Shown: positions 34,763-43,287, numbered from the stretch's first letter. The stretch is DNA of 64,000 bases from Sporichthya brevicatena (GCF_039525035.1 NZ_BAAAHE010000008.1:136625-200624); one strand, 5' to 3'. The notes: a model not told the origin generated them from the sequence alone. A program made the numbers and translations.

Positions 34763-35626
34763 ATGAGCCGCGCTGACGCGCTCGTCGACGCCGACTGGGT
34801 CGAGGCCCGGATCGACGACCCCAACGTCGTGATCGTCGAGGTCGACGAGGACACCGCCGCCTACGACAAGGGCCACATCCGTAACGCCGTCCGGATCGAC
34901 TGGAAGGACGACCTCCAGGACCCGGTCCGCCGCGACTTCGTGAACAAGGAGCAGTTCGAGAAGCTGCTCTCCGAGCGGGGCATCGGCAACGAGCACACCG
35001 TCGTCCTGTACGGCGGCAACAACAACTGGTTCGCCGCTTACGCGTACTGGTACTTCAAGCTTTACGGCCACGCGGACGTGAAGCTCCTCGACGGTGGGCG
35101 CAAGAAGTGGGAGCTGGACTCCCGCGAGCTCGTCACCGAGGTGCCGACCCGTCCGGCGACGCAGTACCGGGCGAAGGAGCAGGACCCGGCCATCCGTGCG
35201 TACCGGGACGACGCGGTGAACGCGATCGGGACGCTGAACCTCATCGACGTCCGGTCGCCGGACGAGTACGCGGGGCGCATCCTCGCCCCGGCGCACCTGC
35301 CCCAGGAGGGTTCGCAGCGCCCGGGTCACATCCCGACGGCGGTGAACGTCCCGTGGTCGAAGACCGCGAACGACGACGGCAGCTTCCGGTCCGACGACGA
35401 GCTGCGCACGCTCTACGGCGACGCGGGCCTGGACTTCAGCAAGGACACCGTCGTCTACTGCCGCATCGGCGAGCGCTCGGCCCACACGTGGTTCGTCCTG
35501 CACGAGCTCCTCGGGCAGACCAGCGTCCGCAACTACGACGGCTCCTGGACCGAGTACGGCGCGCTCGTCGGCGTCCCGATCGCGCTCGGCGACGAGCCGG
35601 GCGGCCCGGACGGAGGGGTGTCCTGA
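34763..35626 (+). CDS. Thiosulfate sulfurtransferase (rhodanese), CysA2 type
   Basis: Encodes 287 residues with two rhodanese domains. The active-site Cys is in VYCRIGERSAHTW (about residue 233), a CxxGxRS loop. It transfers sulfane sulfur from thiosulfate or 3-mercaptopyruvate to acceptors. ATG 34763 follows GGAAGG. It is preceded by a polycysteine leader peptide and overlaps the SseC-like gene (TGATG), so the pair is under cysteine control. Confidence 0.92.
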   Translation: MSRADALVDADWVEARIDDPNVVIVEVDEDTAAYDKGHIRNAVRIDWKDDLQDPVRRDFVNKEQFEKLLSERGIGNEHTVVLYGGNNNWFAAYAYWYFKLYGHADVKLLDGGRKKWELDSRELVTEVPTRPATQYRAKEQDPAIRAYRDDAVNAIGTLNLIDVRSPDEYAGRILAPAHLPQEGSQRPGHIPTAVNVPWSKTANDDGSFRSDDELRTLYGDAGLDFSKDTVVYCRIGERSAHTWFVLHELLGQTSVRNYDGSWTEYGALVGVPIALGDEPGGPDGGVS

Positions 35627-35922
35627 TGTGCGGCGCGACCCCGGGCGGTCCGGCCCTGCCGGCCAACGTCGACGTCGGCAAGGAGGCGATCATCCAGGGG
35701 ATCGTCACCCGCGACGGCATCGGCGTCCCGAACGCCTACGTCCGGCTCCTCGACCGCACCGGTGAGTTCACCGCCGAGGTCCCGACCTCGGCGACCGGCC
35801 AGTTCCGCTTCTTCGCGGGACCGGGGGACTGGACCCTGCGCACCCTCGCCCCCGGGGCCTCCGTCGACCGCGCGGTCGTCGCCACCCGGGGCGAGATCGC
35901 GGAGGTCGAGGTCGTCCTCTAA
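35626..35922 (+). CDS. SseC-like protein (DUF1416)
   Basis: Encodes 98 residues that match the small DUF1416 family: N-terminal MCGATPGG, IIQGIVTRDG and VPNAYVRLLDRTGEFTAEVPTSATGQFRFFAGPGDWTLR. Its fold resembles a transthyretin-like or carboxypeptidase regulatory domain. In actinobacteria it is invariably encoded after the rhodanese gene (sseC2 after cysA2). ATG 35626 overlaps the previous stop. Likely accessory to sulfur transfer; exact role unknown. Confidence 0.88.
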   Translation: MCGATPGGPALPANVDVGKEAIIQGIVTRDGIGVPNAYVRLLDRTGEFTAEVPTSATGQFRFFAGPGDWTLRTLAPGASVDRAVVATRGEIAEVEVVL

Positions 35923-35937
35923 AACTCCCGGCTCTCC

Positions 35938-35998
35938 CACGAAAGCGCAGTTGCGTACGCGAAATCGCCAATCTTCCGTACGGGACTGCGCTTTCGTG
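35938..35998. repeat. Hairpin repeat family B, copy 1
   Basis: A 61-bp inverted repeat: 14-bp arms CACGAAAGCGCAGT / ACTGCGCTTTCGTG, then CGTACG on each side of a 17-nt loop. It shares 20 consecutive identical bases (35941-35960 with 37034-37053) and the right arm with copy 2 at 37031-37092, in the same orientation. The pair brackets the DUF559 gene. Confidence 0.9.
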
Positions 35999-36041
35999 CG
36001 TCCTCAGGTGGACGTGGGGTACGGGGGCGCGGGCGGCGGGT

Positions 36042-36941
36042 CTACGGGCGACGCCAACCGCGGCTGATGAGCGCGTCGCGGATGCGCTCGATCACGGTTG
36101 CCGGGCGGACCAGCAGGTCCATCTTCGTGACCTTGATCAGGATCCACCCGTGGACGCGGTAGAGCTCGTCGCGTTTGATGTCGCGACGCCACTGCCCCTC
36201 GTCGAGGTGGTGGTGATCCCCTTCGTACTCGATCGCGATCTTGAACTCGGCGAACTGCAGATCCGGTTCGGCGAACATCTCGCCGGCGTCGTCGAAGACG
36301 GGCTTGTTCACCAGCACCGGGCCGAGGAGGGCCGTGACGACGAGGAAGCGCAGCCGCGATTCCATCGGGGACTTCGACGCCGGATCGAGCAGCGGGAGCG
36401 CGGCGCGCGCGAGCTTGACGCCGCGGCGGCCGACTCCGGCTTCGACCGCCACCCGCAGGTCCGCGACACCGTTCTGGGCCCGACCTGCCAGTCCGTCACC
36501 CGCGATGACGAGGGAGAGCAGGTCGAGACGGGCGGCCAGGTCCAGGAACGTACGGCCCGGCGTCGTCACGCGCAGGCCGCGCAACCAACAGGAGTCGCCT
36601 TCGCCGAGAGTGAGAATGCGGTGGGCGACCACGCCCCCGATCCGCGGCTCGACGGGCTGCATCGTGCAGACGTGGATCAGCGGCTCGTCGGGCACCGGCA
36701 CCCGGTACAGCGACGCGGCCGTGTAGTGGCTGAACACCGCATCTCGGGGCAGCCCGGCGCGCAGCGCCCCGCATCGCTGCCACAGGTTGTCGGGCACGTC
36801 GCTGGGGACCCACAACCCTCGCGCGACGCGGCGATGCCGCCGTCGGTCCTCCAGGTGACGCCGCTTCATCCCGGCGTCGAGCGCCTCTTTCCGTCGGAGG
36901 GCCTCGACGGGTTCCGGTGCCGGTTCACGAGGGATCCACAT
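36042..36941 (-). CDS. DUF559 (Vsr/PD-(D/E)XK-like nuclease-fold) domain protein, AbiEi-like
   Basis: Encodes 299 residues. The N-terminal part (about 20-85) resembles the wing/HTH half of AbiEi-like antitoxin families (SHYTAASLYRVP). The C-terminal ~120 residues are DUF559: PMESRLRFLVV, EPDLQFAEFKIAIEYEGDHHH (the Asp and Glu are probable metal ligands) and RRDIKRDELYRVHGW. Such proteins are abundant and variable in actinobacteria. ATG 36941 is favoured over an upstream GTG. It is flanked on both sides by hairpin repeats of one family and lies between sseC and dsrE/FABP genes, suggesting a mobile insert. Activity not proven. Confidence 0.8.
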   Translation of the reverse strand: MWIPREPAPEPVEALRRKEALDAGMKRRHLEDRRRHRRVARGLWVPSDVPDNLWQRCGALRAGLPRDAVFSHYTAASLYRVPVPDEPLIHVCTMQPVEPRIGGVVAHRILTLGEGDSCWLRGLRVTTPGRTFLDLAARLDLLSLVIAGDGLAGRAQNGVADLRVAVEAGVGRRGVKLARAALPLLDPASKSPMESRLRFLVVTALLGPVLVNKPVFDDAGEMFAEPDLQFAEFKIAIEYEGDHHHLDEGQWRRDIKRDELYRVHGWILIKVTKMDLLVRPATVIERIRDALISRGWRRP

Positions 36942-37030
36942 GGCGCGGAAGCGTCGCCGATTTCTCCGTTGCCCGCTCGCCCCCACCCGCGATCTGTGGA
37001 TAACGGTGCGCCCACCCGTCCAGCGGTACC

Positions 37031-37092
37031 CGCGAAAGCGCAGTTGCGTACGCCGAATCCGACAAAATCGCGTACGGATGTGCGCTTTCGTG
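37031..37092. repeat. Hairpin repeat family B, copy 2
   Basis: CGAAAGCGCA / TGCGCTTTCG arms with internal CGTACG on both sides. Identical over 20 bp with copy 1 (35938-35998) and in the same orientation. It sits 90 bp beyond the DUF559 start and 15 bp before the dsrE stop. Confidence 0.88.
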
Positions 37093-37106
37093 GGGGAAGG
37101 GGCGGG

Positions 37107-37469
37107 TCAGTAGACGAGGGCCTGAGTGTCGTCGGCGCAGGACTCGGCGACGAAGACAGCGGCCCCGGCGATGCGGACACCGTCCAGCACGTCGTCGGGG
37201 CCGATGTCCCGTCGCGCCGCGCACTGGGTGCAGAGGGTGACGCGGCCGAGCTCCAGCACGGTCGCGAGCAGGGTCTCCAGCGGCTCGGAGTGGGGCAGGT
37301 CGAAGTCCGCGGCCTTGCCCGGGAGGGCGAACCACGAGCTCTCGCCGGTGAGCCAGAGCGAGACGTCGAGCCCCGAGGCGGCGGCGACGGAGGCGACGGT
37401 GAAGGCCTGGGCGCACCGTTCGGGGGCGTCCGCGCCCGCGGTGACCTTGACGACCAGGGAACGAGCCAT
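37107..37469 (-). CDS. DsrE-family sulfur-relay-like protein
   Basis: Encodes 120 residues. It has the DsrE/F-like alpha/beta fold: an N-terminal VVKVTAGADAPERCAQAF, then LDVSLWLTGESSWFALPG (about 38-55). A CTQCAARRDI motif near residue 82 gives cysteines that could carry sulfur. ATG 37469. Divergent from the nitrobindin gene and near the rhodanese/SseC pair, so a sulfur-transfer role is plausible but inferred. Confidence 0.78.
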   Translation of the reverse strand: MARSLVVKVTAGADAPERCAQAFTVASVAAASGLDVSLWLTGESSWFALPGKAADFDLPHSEPLETLLATVLELGRVTLCTQCAARRDIGPDDVLDGVRIAGAAVFVAESCADDTQALVY

Positions 37470-37511
37470 ACGGTCAACGTATCGAGCGGGCTTCGACCGT
37501 AGACTCGCGCG

Positions 37512-38036
37512 GTGTTCGAGATTCCGCCGAACCTGCATCCGGCTAACATGCCGCTCGCGTTCCTGCTCGGTGTCTGGGAGGGCGAGGGCGTCGTCGAGTA
37601 CCCGACGATCCAGCGCCGCCTGTTCCGCCAGCGCGTCGAGTTCGAGCAGAACGGCAAGCCGTTCGTCCACTACACCTCGCGGTCCTGGGAGATCGACCAG
37701 GCCGGCAACGAGCTCGGTCCGCTGAACATGGAGACCGGTTTCTGGCGTCCCCGTCCGGACGACAAGCGGGAGGACCAGGAGGGCACGCCGCTCGAGGTGC
37801 TGCTCTCCCACCCGACCGGCTTCCTGGAGGCGATGATCGGGGAGATCCGCGGGCCGCGGATCGAGTTCGCGACGACCGGGGTGATGAAGGTCGAGTCCGC
37901 GAAGGACTACCGGCGCGGCCACCGGCTCTACGGCCTGGTGAAGGGCGAGCTGATGTGGGTCTACGAGATGGAGGCCATGGGCGAGCAGCTCCAGCCGCAC
38001 ATCTCCGCCGCCCTCAAGCGGGTCCCGGCGGAGTGA
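37512..38036 (+). CDS. FABP-family nitrobindin-like heme protein
   Basis: Encodes 174 residues. It has the family signature LLGVWEGEGVVEYPT (about 19-33), and a conserved His (KPFVHYTSRSWE near 56 or later HRLYG) could be the heme axial ligand. Bacterial nitrobindins bind heme in a beta-barrel and may scavenge NO or peroxynitrite. GTG 37512. The mycobacterial homologue (Rv0813c) sits beside sseC2, as here but for the DUF559 insert. The 42-bp gap to the divergent dsrE is short. Confidence 0.85.
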   Translation: MFEIPPNLHPANMPLAFLLGVWEGEGVVEYPTIQRRLFRQRVEFEQNGKPFVHYTSRSWEIDQAGNELGPLNMETGFWRPRPDDKREDQEGTPLEVLLSHPTGFLEAMIGEIRGPRIEFATTGVMKVESAKDYRRGHRLYGLVKGELMWVYEMEAMGEQLQPHISAALKRVPAE

Positions 38037-38040
38037 GGAC

Positions 38041-38484
38041 ATGAGCCAGGACTGGCGCACGATGCTGCGGGAGAAGGGCTACCGCCTGACGCCGCAGCGC
38101 GAACTCGTCCTGGCCGCGGTCAACGATCTCGAGCACGCGACGCCCGAGCAGGTCTGCGCCCGGGTGCAGGAGACCGCGAGCGGGATCAACATCTCGACGG
38201 TCTACCGGACGCTGGAGCTGCTCGAGGAGCTCGGCCTCGTCCGGCACGCGCACCTCGGGCACGGGGCGCCGTCGTACCACCCGGCCGGGCACTCGCACCA
38301 CCTGCACCTGGTGTGCCGGGACTGCGGGGCGGTGTCGCAGGTCGAGTCGACGGTGGCGACCTCGCTGACCGCGACCCTGCTGGAGACGCAGGGGTTCGAG
38401 GTCGACCTCGAGCACTTCGCGATCTACGGCCGGTGCGGGGACTGTCGCGGCCAGAATCTGACGGGTCATCATCCCCATGAGTGA
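38041..38484 (+). CDS. Fur-family transcriptional regulator
   Basis: Encodes 147 residues. The N-terminal winged helix includes YRLTPQRELVLAAV and SGINISTVYRTLELLEELGLV (about 44-65). The C-terminal domain has His-rich HSHHLHLVCRDCG and a second CxxC (CGDC) for the structural zinc. Which metal it senses cannot be told; members may be Fur, Zur or Mur. ATG 38041, 4 bp after the nitrobindin gene. It overlaps the GNAT gene by 8 bp. Confidence 0.9.
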   Translation: MSQDWRTMLREKGYRLTPQRELVLAAVNDLEHATPEQVCARVQETASGINISTVYRTLELLEELGLVRHAHLGHGAPSYHPAGHSHHLHLVCRDCGAVSQVESTVATSLTATLLETQGFEVDLEHFAIYGRCGDCRGQNLTGHHPHE

Positions 38485-38959
38485 CGTGCAGCTGCGCGGG
38501 CCGCGGCCCGGTGACTGGGGCTGGATCGTCTCCCGCCACGGTGCGCTGTACTTCGCCGAGTACGGCTGGGGCACCGACTACGAGGCGTACGTCGCCCACG
38601 CCGTCGGTGAACTGGCGGAGAACTTCGACCCGGCCCGCGAAGCGGTCTGGATCGCCGAGCTCGGCGGCGCACCGGTCGGGTCGATCGCGTGCGCGCGCAA
38701 GGACGACGAGACGGCGCAGTTGCGCTTCTTCCTCGCCGAGCCCGAGGCCCGGGGTCGCGGCGTCGGGCTGGCACTGATCCGGGCCTGCCTGGAGTTCGCG
38801 ACCGAGGTCGGCTACCGGCGGATGCTGCTCTGGACGTGCAGCGGGCTGGTGGCCTCCCGCGCGCTGTACGAGCGGCACGGTTTCACGCTCGAGTCCGAGC
38901 CCGGCCCGTTCCCGTACGATGCCACCCGCACCGAGCAGATCCTCGCGCGCGACCTCTGA
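38477..38959 (+). CDS. GNAT-family N-acetyltransferase
   Basis: Encodes 160 residues. The acetyl-CoA motif is clear: LRFFLAEPEARGRGVGLALI (about 77-96, R-x-x-G-x-G/A form), then a beta-strand/helix YRRMLLWTCSGLVASRALYERHGF. Typical single GNAT domain. ATG 38477 overlaps fur by 8 bp, so it is translated with it. Substrate unknown. Confidence 0.87.
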   Translation: MSDVQLRGPRPGDWGWIVSRHGALYFAEYGWGTDYEAYVAHAVGELAENFDPAREAVWIAELGGAPVGSIACARKDDETAQLRFFLAEPEARGRGVGLALIRACLEFATEVGYRRMLLWTCSGLVASRALYERHGFTLESEPGPFPYDATRTEQILARDL

Positions 38960-38997
38960 CCCGGCGTCGCGGACGAGGGCTGCATACAGTGGGGGAC

Positions 38998-39978
38998 GTG
39001 TCGACCGACGTTCTCACCTCGCCCCTGCTCACCCGTCCCGGGGCCGTGGCTGCGGACGGCCCGGACGCCGGTGTCGCGGCCCACTACGGCGACCCCTACG
39101 GCGAGCAGCGCGACCTCGCGCTCGGGAGGGCCGCGGTCGACCTCTCGCACCGCGGCGTCGTCCGGGTCTCCGGCCCGGACCGGCTGACCTGGCTGCACTC
39201 GCTGACCACGCAGCACCTGTCCGACCTCGCCCCGCGCACGCCGGCCCAGGCGCTGGTCCTGAGCCCGCACGGGCACATCGAGCACGACCTGCACCTCGTC
39301 GACGACGGCGAGGCCGCGTGGATCACCGTCGAACCCCGCACGGCGCCGGAACTCGTCGCGTTCCTCGACCGGATGCGGTTCCTGCTGCGTGTCGAGGTCG
39401 CGGACGTGACGGCGGACTGGGCCGCCGTGTGGGTCCCCGCCGGTGGCGCGGACGTTCCCGGCAAGGAGCACGCCTGGCACCACGCACGGCCGGCCGAGGC
39501 GCTCGGCGAGTACGCCGGCCGCGAGGTGCTCGTCCCGCGCGCCCGGCTGGCCGACGCCCTCGGGCCGCTCGCCGGGGTGTGGGCGCACGAGGCCCTGCGC
39601 ATCGCGGCGCGCGTGCCGCGGCTCGGCTTCGAGACCGATCACCGGACAATCCCGCACGAGCTCGGCCTGCTCGAACCGGCCGTGCACCTGAACAAGGGCT
39701 GCTACCGCGGCCAGGAGACGGTGGCCCGGGTCCACAACCTCGGTCGCCCGCCGCGGCGGATGGTGTTCCTCCACCTCGACGGCAGCGACCTCGAACTGCC
39801 GCCCCACGGTGCCGAGATCACCCTCGACGGCCGGGCGATCGGTTTCGTCGGCAGCTCGGCCCGGCACTACGAGTTCGGGCCGATCGCGCTCGGCGTCATC
39901 AAGCGGAACACCCCGTACGACGCGCCCCTGCTGGCCGGCGGAGTGGCCGCGGCCGCTGAAGTCGTCGTCGAAGCCTGA
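38998..39978 (+). CDS. ygfZ: YgfZ/GcvT-like folate-binding protein (Fe-S cluster repair)
   Basis: Encodes 326 residues. It shows the conserved YgfZ motif KGCYRGQETVARV (about 230-242) with the active Cys, and the GcvT-like N-terminal WLHSLTTQHLSDL. Bacterial YgfZ uses tetrahydrofolate to help build or repair Fe-S enzymes. GTG 38998 follows a GGGGGA. It starts 38 bp after the GNAT gene. A small CTGAC-type hairpin separates it from the RNase gene. Confidence 0.9.
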   Translation: MSTDVLTSPLLTRPGAVAADGPDAGVAAHYGDPYGEQRDLALGRAAVDLSHRGVVRVSGPDRLTWLHSLTTQHLSDLAPRTPAQALVLSPHGHIEHDLHLVDDGEAAWITVEPRTAPELVAFLDRMRFLLRVEVADVTADWAAVWVPAGGADVPGKEHAWHHARPAEALGEYAGREVLVPRARLADALGPLAGVWAHEALRIAARVPRLGFETDHRTIPHELGLLEPAVHLNKGCYRGQETVARVHNLGRPPRRMVFLHLDGSDLELPPHGAEITLDGRAIGFVGSSARHYEFGPIALGVIKRNTPYDAPLLAGGVAAAAEVVVEA

Positions 39979-39981
39979 GGT

Positions 39982-39996
39982 CTGACGGGCTGTCAG
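39982..39996 (+). terminator. Short CTGAC/GTCAG hairpin
   Basis: CTGAC and GTCAG enclose GGGCT just before the GTG of the RNase gene. It resembles the hairpins at 3515, 12714 and 49251 but may simply be a weak stem in the ribosome-binding region. Confidence 0.35.
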
Positions 39997-41460
39997 GTGC
40001 CACGACCGAAGATTGCCGTCGCGGCTCTGCCGCCCTGGTACCCGCCGGCGTTCGAGAAGCTGACGGCGGACCTGCAGGCGCCGGTGGCCTTCCCGTCCGA
40101 GGTGCTCGCGGCGGCGGAGCGAGCCGGCGCGGCCGACGTCGGTGACCGAGCGGACCGCCGTGACGTCGAGCTCGTCACCCTCGACCCGGAGACGTCGCTG
40201 GACCTTGACCAGGCCTTCGCGATCGAGACGCGTGGTGCGGGTTTCCGGCTGCACTACGCGATCGCGGACGTCGCCGCGTTCGTCCGCGCCGGCGACCCGG
40301 TCGACCTCGAGTCCCAGCGTCGCGTGGAGACCCGTTACGCCCCGGACCGGCGGCTGCCGCTGCACCCGCCGGAGCTCTCCGAGGGCGCGGCGAGCCTGCT
40401 GCCGGACGTCGACCGACCGGCCGTGCTCTGGACCCTCGATCTCGACGAGGGTGGTGAGCTCGTCGAGACGCGGGTGGAGCGGGCGATGGTCCGATCGCGC
40501 GCGAAGCTGGCCTACGACACCGTGCAGGCGCAGGTGGACGCCGGGACTGCCGACCCGGCGATCGAGCGGCTGCGGGCGCTCGGGGAGCTCCGGCTGGCGG
40601 CCGAACGGCGTCGCGGCGGGGTGAGCCTCCCGCTGCCCGAACAGGTCGTCGACGTCGCGAACGGGGACGGGTGGCGCCTGCGGGCCCGGCTGCAGACGCC
40701 GGTCGAGACGTGGAACGCCCAGCTCTCGCTGCTGACCGGCACCGCCGCCGCGCGCCTCATGCTCGACGCCGGGATCGGCGTGCTGCGGACCCTCCCGCCG
40801 CCGGAGGACGACGCGGTCGCGGAACTGCGCCGCCGCGCCCACGCCCTCGGGTTCGAGTGGCCGGCCGGCCAGCCGTACCCGGAGTTCGTCCGCGCGATCG
40901 ACCCGGCCGCGCCGCGCGCCCCGGCCATGCTGCGGGCGTGCACGACGCTGTTCCGCGGCGCGGGCTATGTCGCCTTCGACGCCGCGGGCGGCGTGGCCGC
41001 TCCCGCCGACGCGGAGCACGCGGCGATCGCTGCGCCCTACACACACGTCACCGCCCCGCTCCGCCGACTGGCGGACCGCTACGCCGCCGAGGTCTGCCTC
41101 GCGGTCTGCGCGGGTGCCGAGGTCCCGGAGTGGGTCCGCGCCGCCCTGCCCGGCCTGCCGGACCGGATGCGCGAGGGCGGCCGCGCGGTGAACTCCTTTT
41201 CCGCCGAGGTGCTCAACCTCGTCGAGGCGGGCCTGCTCGCCCAGCGCGTCGGCGAGACGTTCGGGGGCACCGTCGTCGCGACCAACAACGACCGGAGCTC
41301 CGGCACTCTCGTCGTCGCGGACCCGTACGTCGAGGCGAAGGTCGAGGGCCCCGACCTGCCGCTCGGCGACCCCGTCGACGCCCGCCTCGTCACCGCCGAC
41401 CCGATGACCCGTCAGATCCGCTTCGCCGTCGGCGCGGGGACGACTGTCAAGAAAGGGTGA
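39997..41460 (+). CDS. RNB-domain (RNase II/R-family) exoribonuclease
   Basis: Encodes 487 residues. The catalytic RNB site is visible as LDPETSLDLDQAFAIE (Asp cluster, about residues 61-76), followed by DYAIADV-like HYAIADVAAFV and a terminal conserved RYAAEVCLAV. It lacks the cold-shock and S1 domains of full RNase R, which fits the short actinobacterial type. GTG 39997. The last three codons (KKG) and the TGA lie in the left flank and arm of a 44-bp palindrome, so that element provides the stop codon. Confidence 0.9.
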   Translation: MPRPKIAVAALPPWYPPAFEKLTADLQAPVAFPSEVLAAAERAGAADVGDRADRRDVELVTLDPETSLDLDQAFAIETRGAGFRLHYAIADVAAFVRAGDPVDLESQRRVETRYAPDRRLPLHPPELSEGAASLLPDVDRPAVLWTLDLDEGGELVETRVERAMVRSRAKLAYDTVQAQVDAGTADPAIERLRALGELRLAAERRRGGVSLPLPEQVVDVANGDGWRLRARLQTPVETWNAQLSLLTGTAAARLMLDAGIGVLRTLPPPEDDAVAELRRRAHALGFEWPAGQPYPEFVRAIDPAAPRAPAMLRACTTLFRGAGYVAFDAAGGVAAPADAEHAAIAAPYTHVTAPLRRLADRYAAEVCLAVCAGAEVPEWVRAALPGLPDRMREGGRAVNSFSAEVLNLVEAGLLAQRVGETFGGTVVATNNDRSSGTLVVADPYVEAKVEGPDLPLGDPVDARLVTADPMTRQIRFAVGAGTTVKKG

Positions 41461-41495
41461 CACCCCTTACTGCGCAGTAAGGGGTGTCACCCTTT
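41452..41495. repeat. 44-bp perfect palindrome, copy 2 (ends the RNase gene)
   Basis: Identical to copies at 5883 and 58451. The TGA at 41458-41460 stops the RNase frame. The flanks extend the symmetry: CTGTCAA on the left and TTGACAG on the right (41444-41503), each with one mismatched base before the core. It lies between the convergent RNase and dtd genes, a terminator position. Confidence 0.95.
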
Positions 41496-41525
41496 GTTGA
41501 CAGAGCGGGTGCGCGGGCCCCGGGG

Positions 41526-41951
41526 TCAGAGGTCGAGGAGGACGGTGAAGGGGCCGTCGTTGACGAGCTCGACCTTCATGTCGGCGCCGAAGACGCCGGT
41601 CGCGACGGTGGCGCCGCGGGAGCGGAGGCCGGTGACGACGGCGTCGACCAGCGGCTCGGCGACCGGGCCGGGGGCGGCGGCGATCCAGGTGGGACGGCGG
41701 CCCTTCCGGGCGTCGCCGTAGAGCGTGAACTGGCTGACGACGAGCAGCGGGGCGTCGAGGTCGGAGCAGGATTTCTCGCCGTCCAGGATCCGCAGGCCCC
41801 ACAGCTTTTCGGCCAGTTTGTCCGCGATCGCCGGGGTGTCGTCGTGGGTGACGCCGACCAGGGCGCACAGGCCCGGGGTCTCGATCGCGCCGACGATCCG
41901 GCCGTCGACGGTGACACTCGCCCGGCTGACTCGCTGCACCACTGCTCGCAT
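41526..41951 (-). CDS. dtd: D-aminoacyl-tRNA deacylase
   Basis: Encodes 141 residues, standard for Dtd. It removes D-amino acids from tRNA. Motifs VSQFTLYGD (about 78-86) with the catalytic Thr, and NDGPFTV near the C terminus with the conserved Gly-Pro, are present. [17 protein letters not shown] is the typical start. ATG 41951; divergent by 18 bp from the BKACE gene. Confidence 0.95.
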   Translation of the reverse strand: MRAVVQRVSRASVTVDGRIVGAIETPGLCALVGVTHDDTPAIADKLAEKLWGLRILDGEKSCSDLDAPLLVVSQFTLYGDARKGRRPTWIAAAPGPVAEPLVDAVVTGLRSRGATVATGVFGADMKVELVNDGPFTVLLDL

Positions 41952-41969
41952 CCTGCGATTGTGGTTCAC

Positions 41970-42806
41970 ATGTCCGCGCAGATTCCCCACGGCACCCTGA
42001 TCACCGTCGCGCCCACGGGTGCGGAGCTGGCCAAGGCCGAGCACCCGAACCTGCCGACGACCCTCGACGAACTGGTGACCACCGCGAAGGCGTGCGCCGC
42101 CGCCGGGGCGGGGATGATCCACGTCCACCTGCGGGACGAGCAGGACCGCTCGTGTCTCGACGTCGGCCGGCTCTCCGAGGCGGTCGCGGCGATCCGCGCC
42201 GAGACCGACCTGCTGGTCCAGCTCTCCACCGGCGGCGGGGTCACCGACTCCTTCGAGTCGCGCCTGGCCGTCCTCGACGCCCGGCCGGACTCCTGCTCGC
42301 TCACCTGCGGCACCGTGAACTTCGGCGACGAGGTCTTCTCGAACCCGTGGTCGCTGATCGTCGAGCTCTACCGCAGGGCGCAGGACCTCGGCGTGGTGCC
42401 GGAGTTCGAGCTGTTCGACCTCGGTCACGTCGCGACGCTGCGCCGCCTGCTCGACACCTACGGCCCGCCGCCCAACGGCCGCGTCCACGCCGACCTCGTG
42501 ATGGGCGTCCCGGGCGGCATGCCGGGCGACGCGGCGACGCTGGTCGCGGTCGTCGGTGCGCTGCCCGCCGGGGCGACGTTCTCCGCGACCGGCATCGGCC
42601 GCTCCGCGCTGCCCGTCGCGTTCGCCGCGCTCGCGGCCGGCGGACACCTGCGCGTGGGGCTGGAGGACACCGTGACGTTCGCGAAGGGCCGCCCGGTGCG
42701 CGACAACGCCGAGCTCGTCGAACGCGCCGCGACGCTCGCGCACCTCGCGCAGCGGCCCCCGATCACCGGCCCGGACACGCGCCGGTTCCTCGGGTTCGCG
42801 GCCTGA
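41970..42806 (+). CDS. BKACE-family (3-keto-5-aminohexanoate cleavage-like) enzyme
   Basis: Encodes 278 residues of the DUF849/BKACE TIM-barrel. The zinc ligands are expected in MIHVHLRD (about 50-57, HxH), with a later acid in ELFDLGHV. These enzymes condense beta-keto acids with acetyl-CoA. Specificity cannot be read from the sequence. It begins at ATG 41970, 18 bp from divergent dtd. It is a single-gene unit. Confidence 0.85.
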   Translation: MSAQIPHGTLITVAPTGAELAKAEHPNLPTTLDELVTTAKACAAAGAGMIHVHLRDEQDRSCLDVGRLSEAVAAIRAETDLLVQLSTGGGVTDSFESRLAVLDARPDSCSLTCGTVNFGDEVFSNPWSLIVELYRRAQDLGVVPEFELFDLGHVATLRRLLDTYGPPPNGRVHADLVMGVPGGMPGDAATLVAVVGALPAGATFSATGIGRSALPVAFAALAAGGHLRVGLEDTVTFAKGRPVRDNAELVERAATLAHLAQRPPITGPDTRRFLGFAA

Positions 42807-42837
42807 GATTCACCTCACGGCCGAAGTGCTGCCTGCG

Positions 42838-42855
42838 TGCTTGCAATTGTTAGCA
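42838..42855. promoter_or_regulatory. Imperfect palindrome in the HTH-hbhA promoter
   Basis: An 18-bp sequence, TGCTTGCAATTGTTAGCA, with 14 of 18 positions symmetric, 20 bp before the ATG of the HTH regulator. It could be an autoregulatory operator. Confidence 0.35.
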
Positions 42856-42875
42856 CCCTGCGCGAGCATGGCGTC

Positions 42876-43274
42876 ATGGCAACGCTTCCCGGCGGCCTCG
42901 GGGAGTACCTGAGGGAGCAACGCAAGAGCGCCAAGCTGTCGATCCGTCAGCTGGCGGCGGTTGCGGGGGTCTCCAACCCCTACCTCAGCCAGATCGAACG
43001 TGGGCTGCGCAAGCCGTCCGCGGAGATCCTGCAGCAGCTCGCCAAGGGGCTGCGGATCTCGGCGGAGCAGCTCTACATGCACGCGGGGATCCTCGACGAA
43101 CGGGACGACTCCAGCAGTGAGTACGCCACGGTCGTCCTCGCCGATCCGCACCTGTCCGAGCGACAGAAGAGCGTGCTCCTGGACGTGTACGACTCGTTCC
43201 GCAGAGAGAACGAGCTGACGGCCGGACCCGAGTCCGACACCGCAGCCGGTGCCGAGCCGGCCGAACCGAAGTGA
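42876..43274 (+). CDS. XRE-family helix-turn-helix transcriptional regulator
   Basis: Encodes 132 residues. The HTH (LRQQ-type EYLREQRKSAKLSIRQLAAVAGVSNPYLSQIERG, about 7-40) is clear, with a Ser/Glu-rich linker and an acidic Glu/Pro tail. In mycobacteria an HTH gene (Rv0474) sits next to hbhA, as here. ATG 42876 is chosen over an upstream start. A 14-bp gap leads to the HbhA gene. It probably controls hbhA (inference). Confidence 0.86.
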   Translation: MATLPGGLGEYLREQRKSAKLSIRQLAAVAGVSNPYLSQIERGLRKPSAEILQQLAKGLRISAEQLYMHAGILDERDDSSSEYATVVLADPHLSERQKSVLLDVYDSFRRENELTAGPESDTAAGAEPAEPK

Positions 43275-43287
43275 GAGGGAGCCAGTC

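Noticed and set aside
38812-41463. An 883-codon open frame opposite GNAT, ygfZ and the RNase gene
   Set aside because: Antisense to three clear genes with family motifs; composition is low-complexity Arg/Gly/Val.
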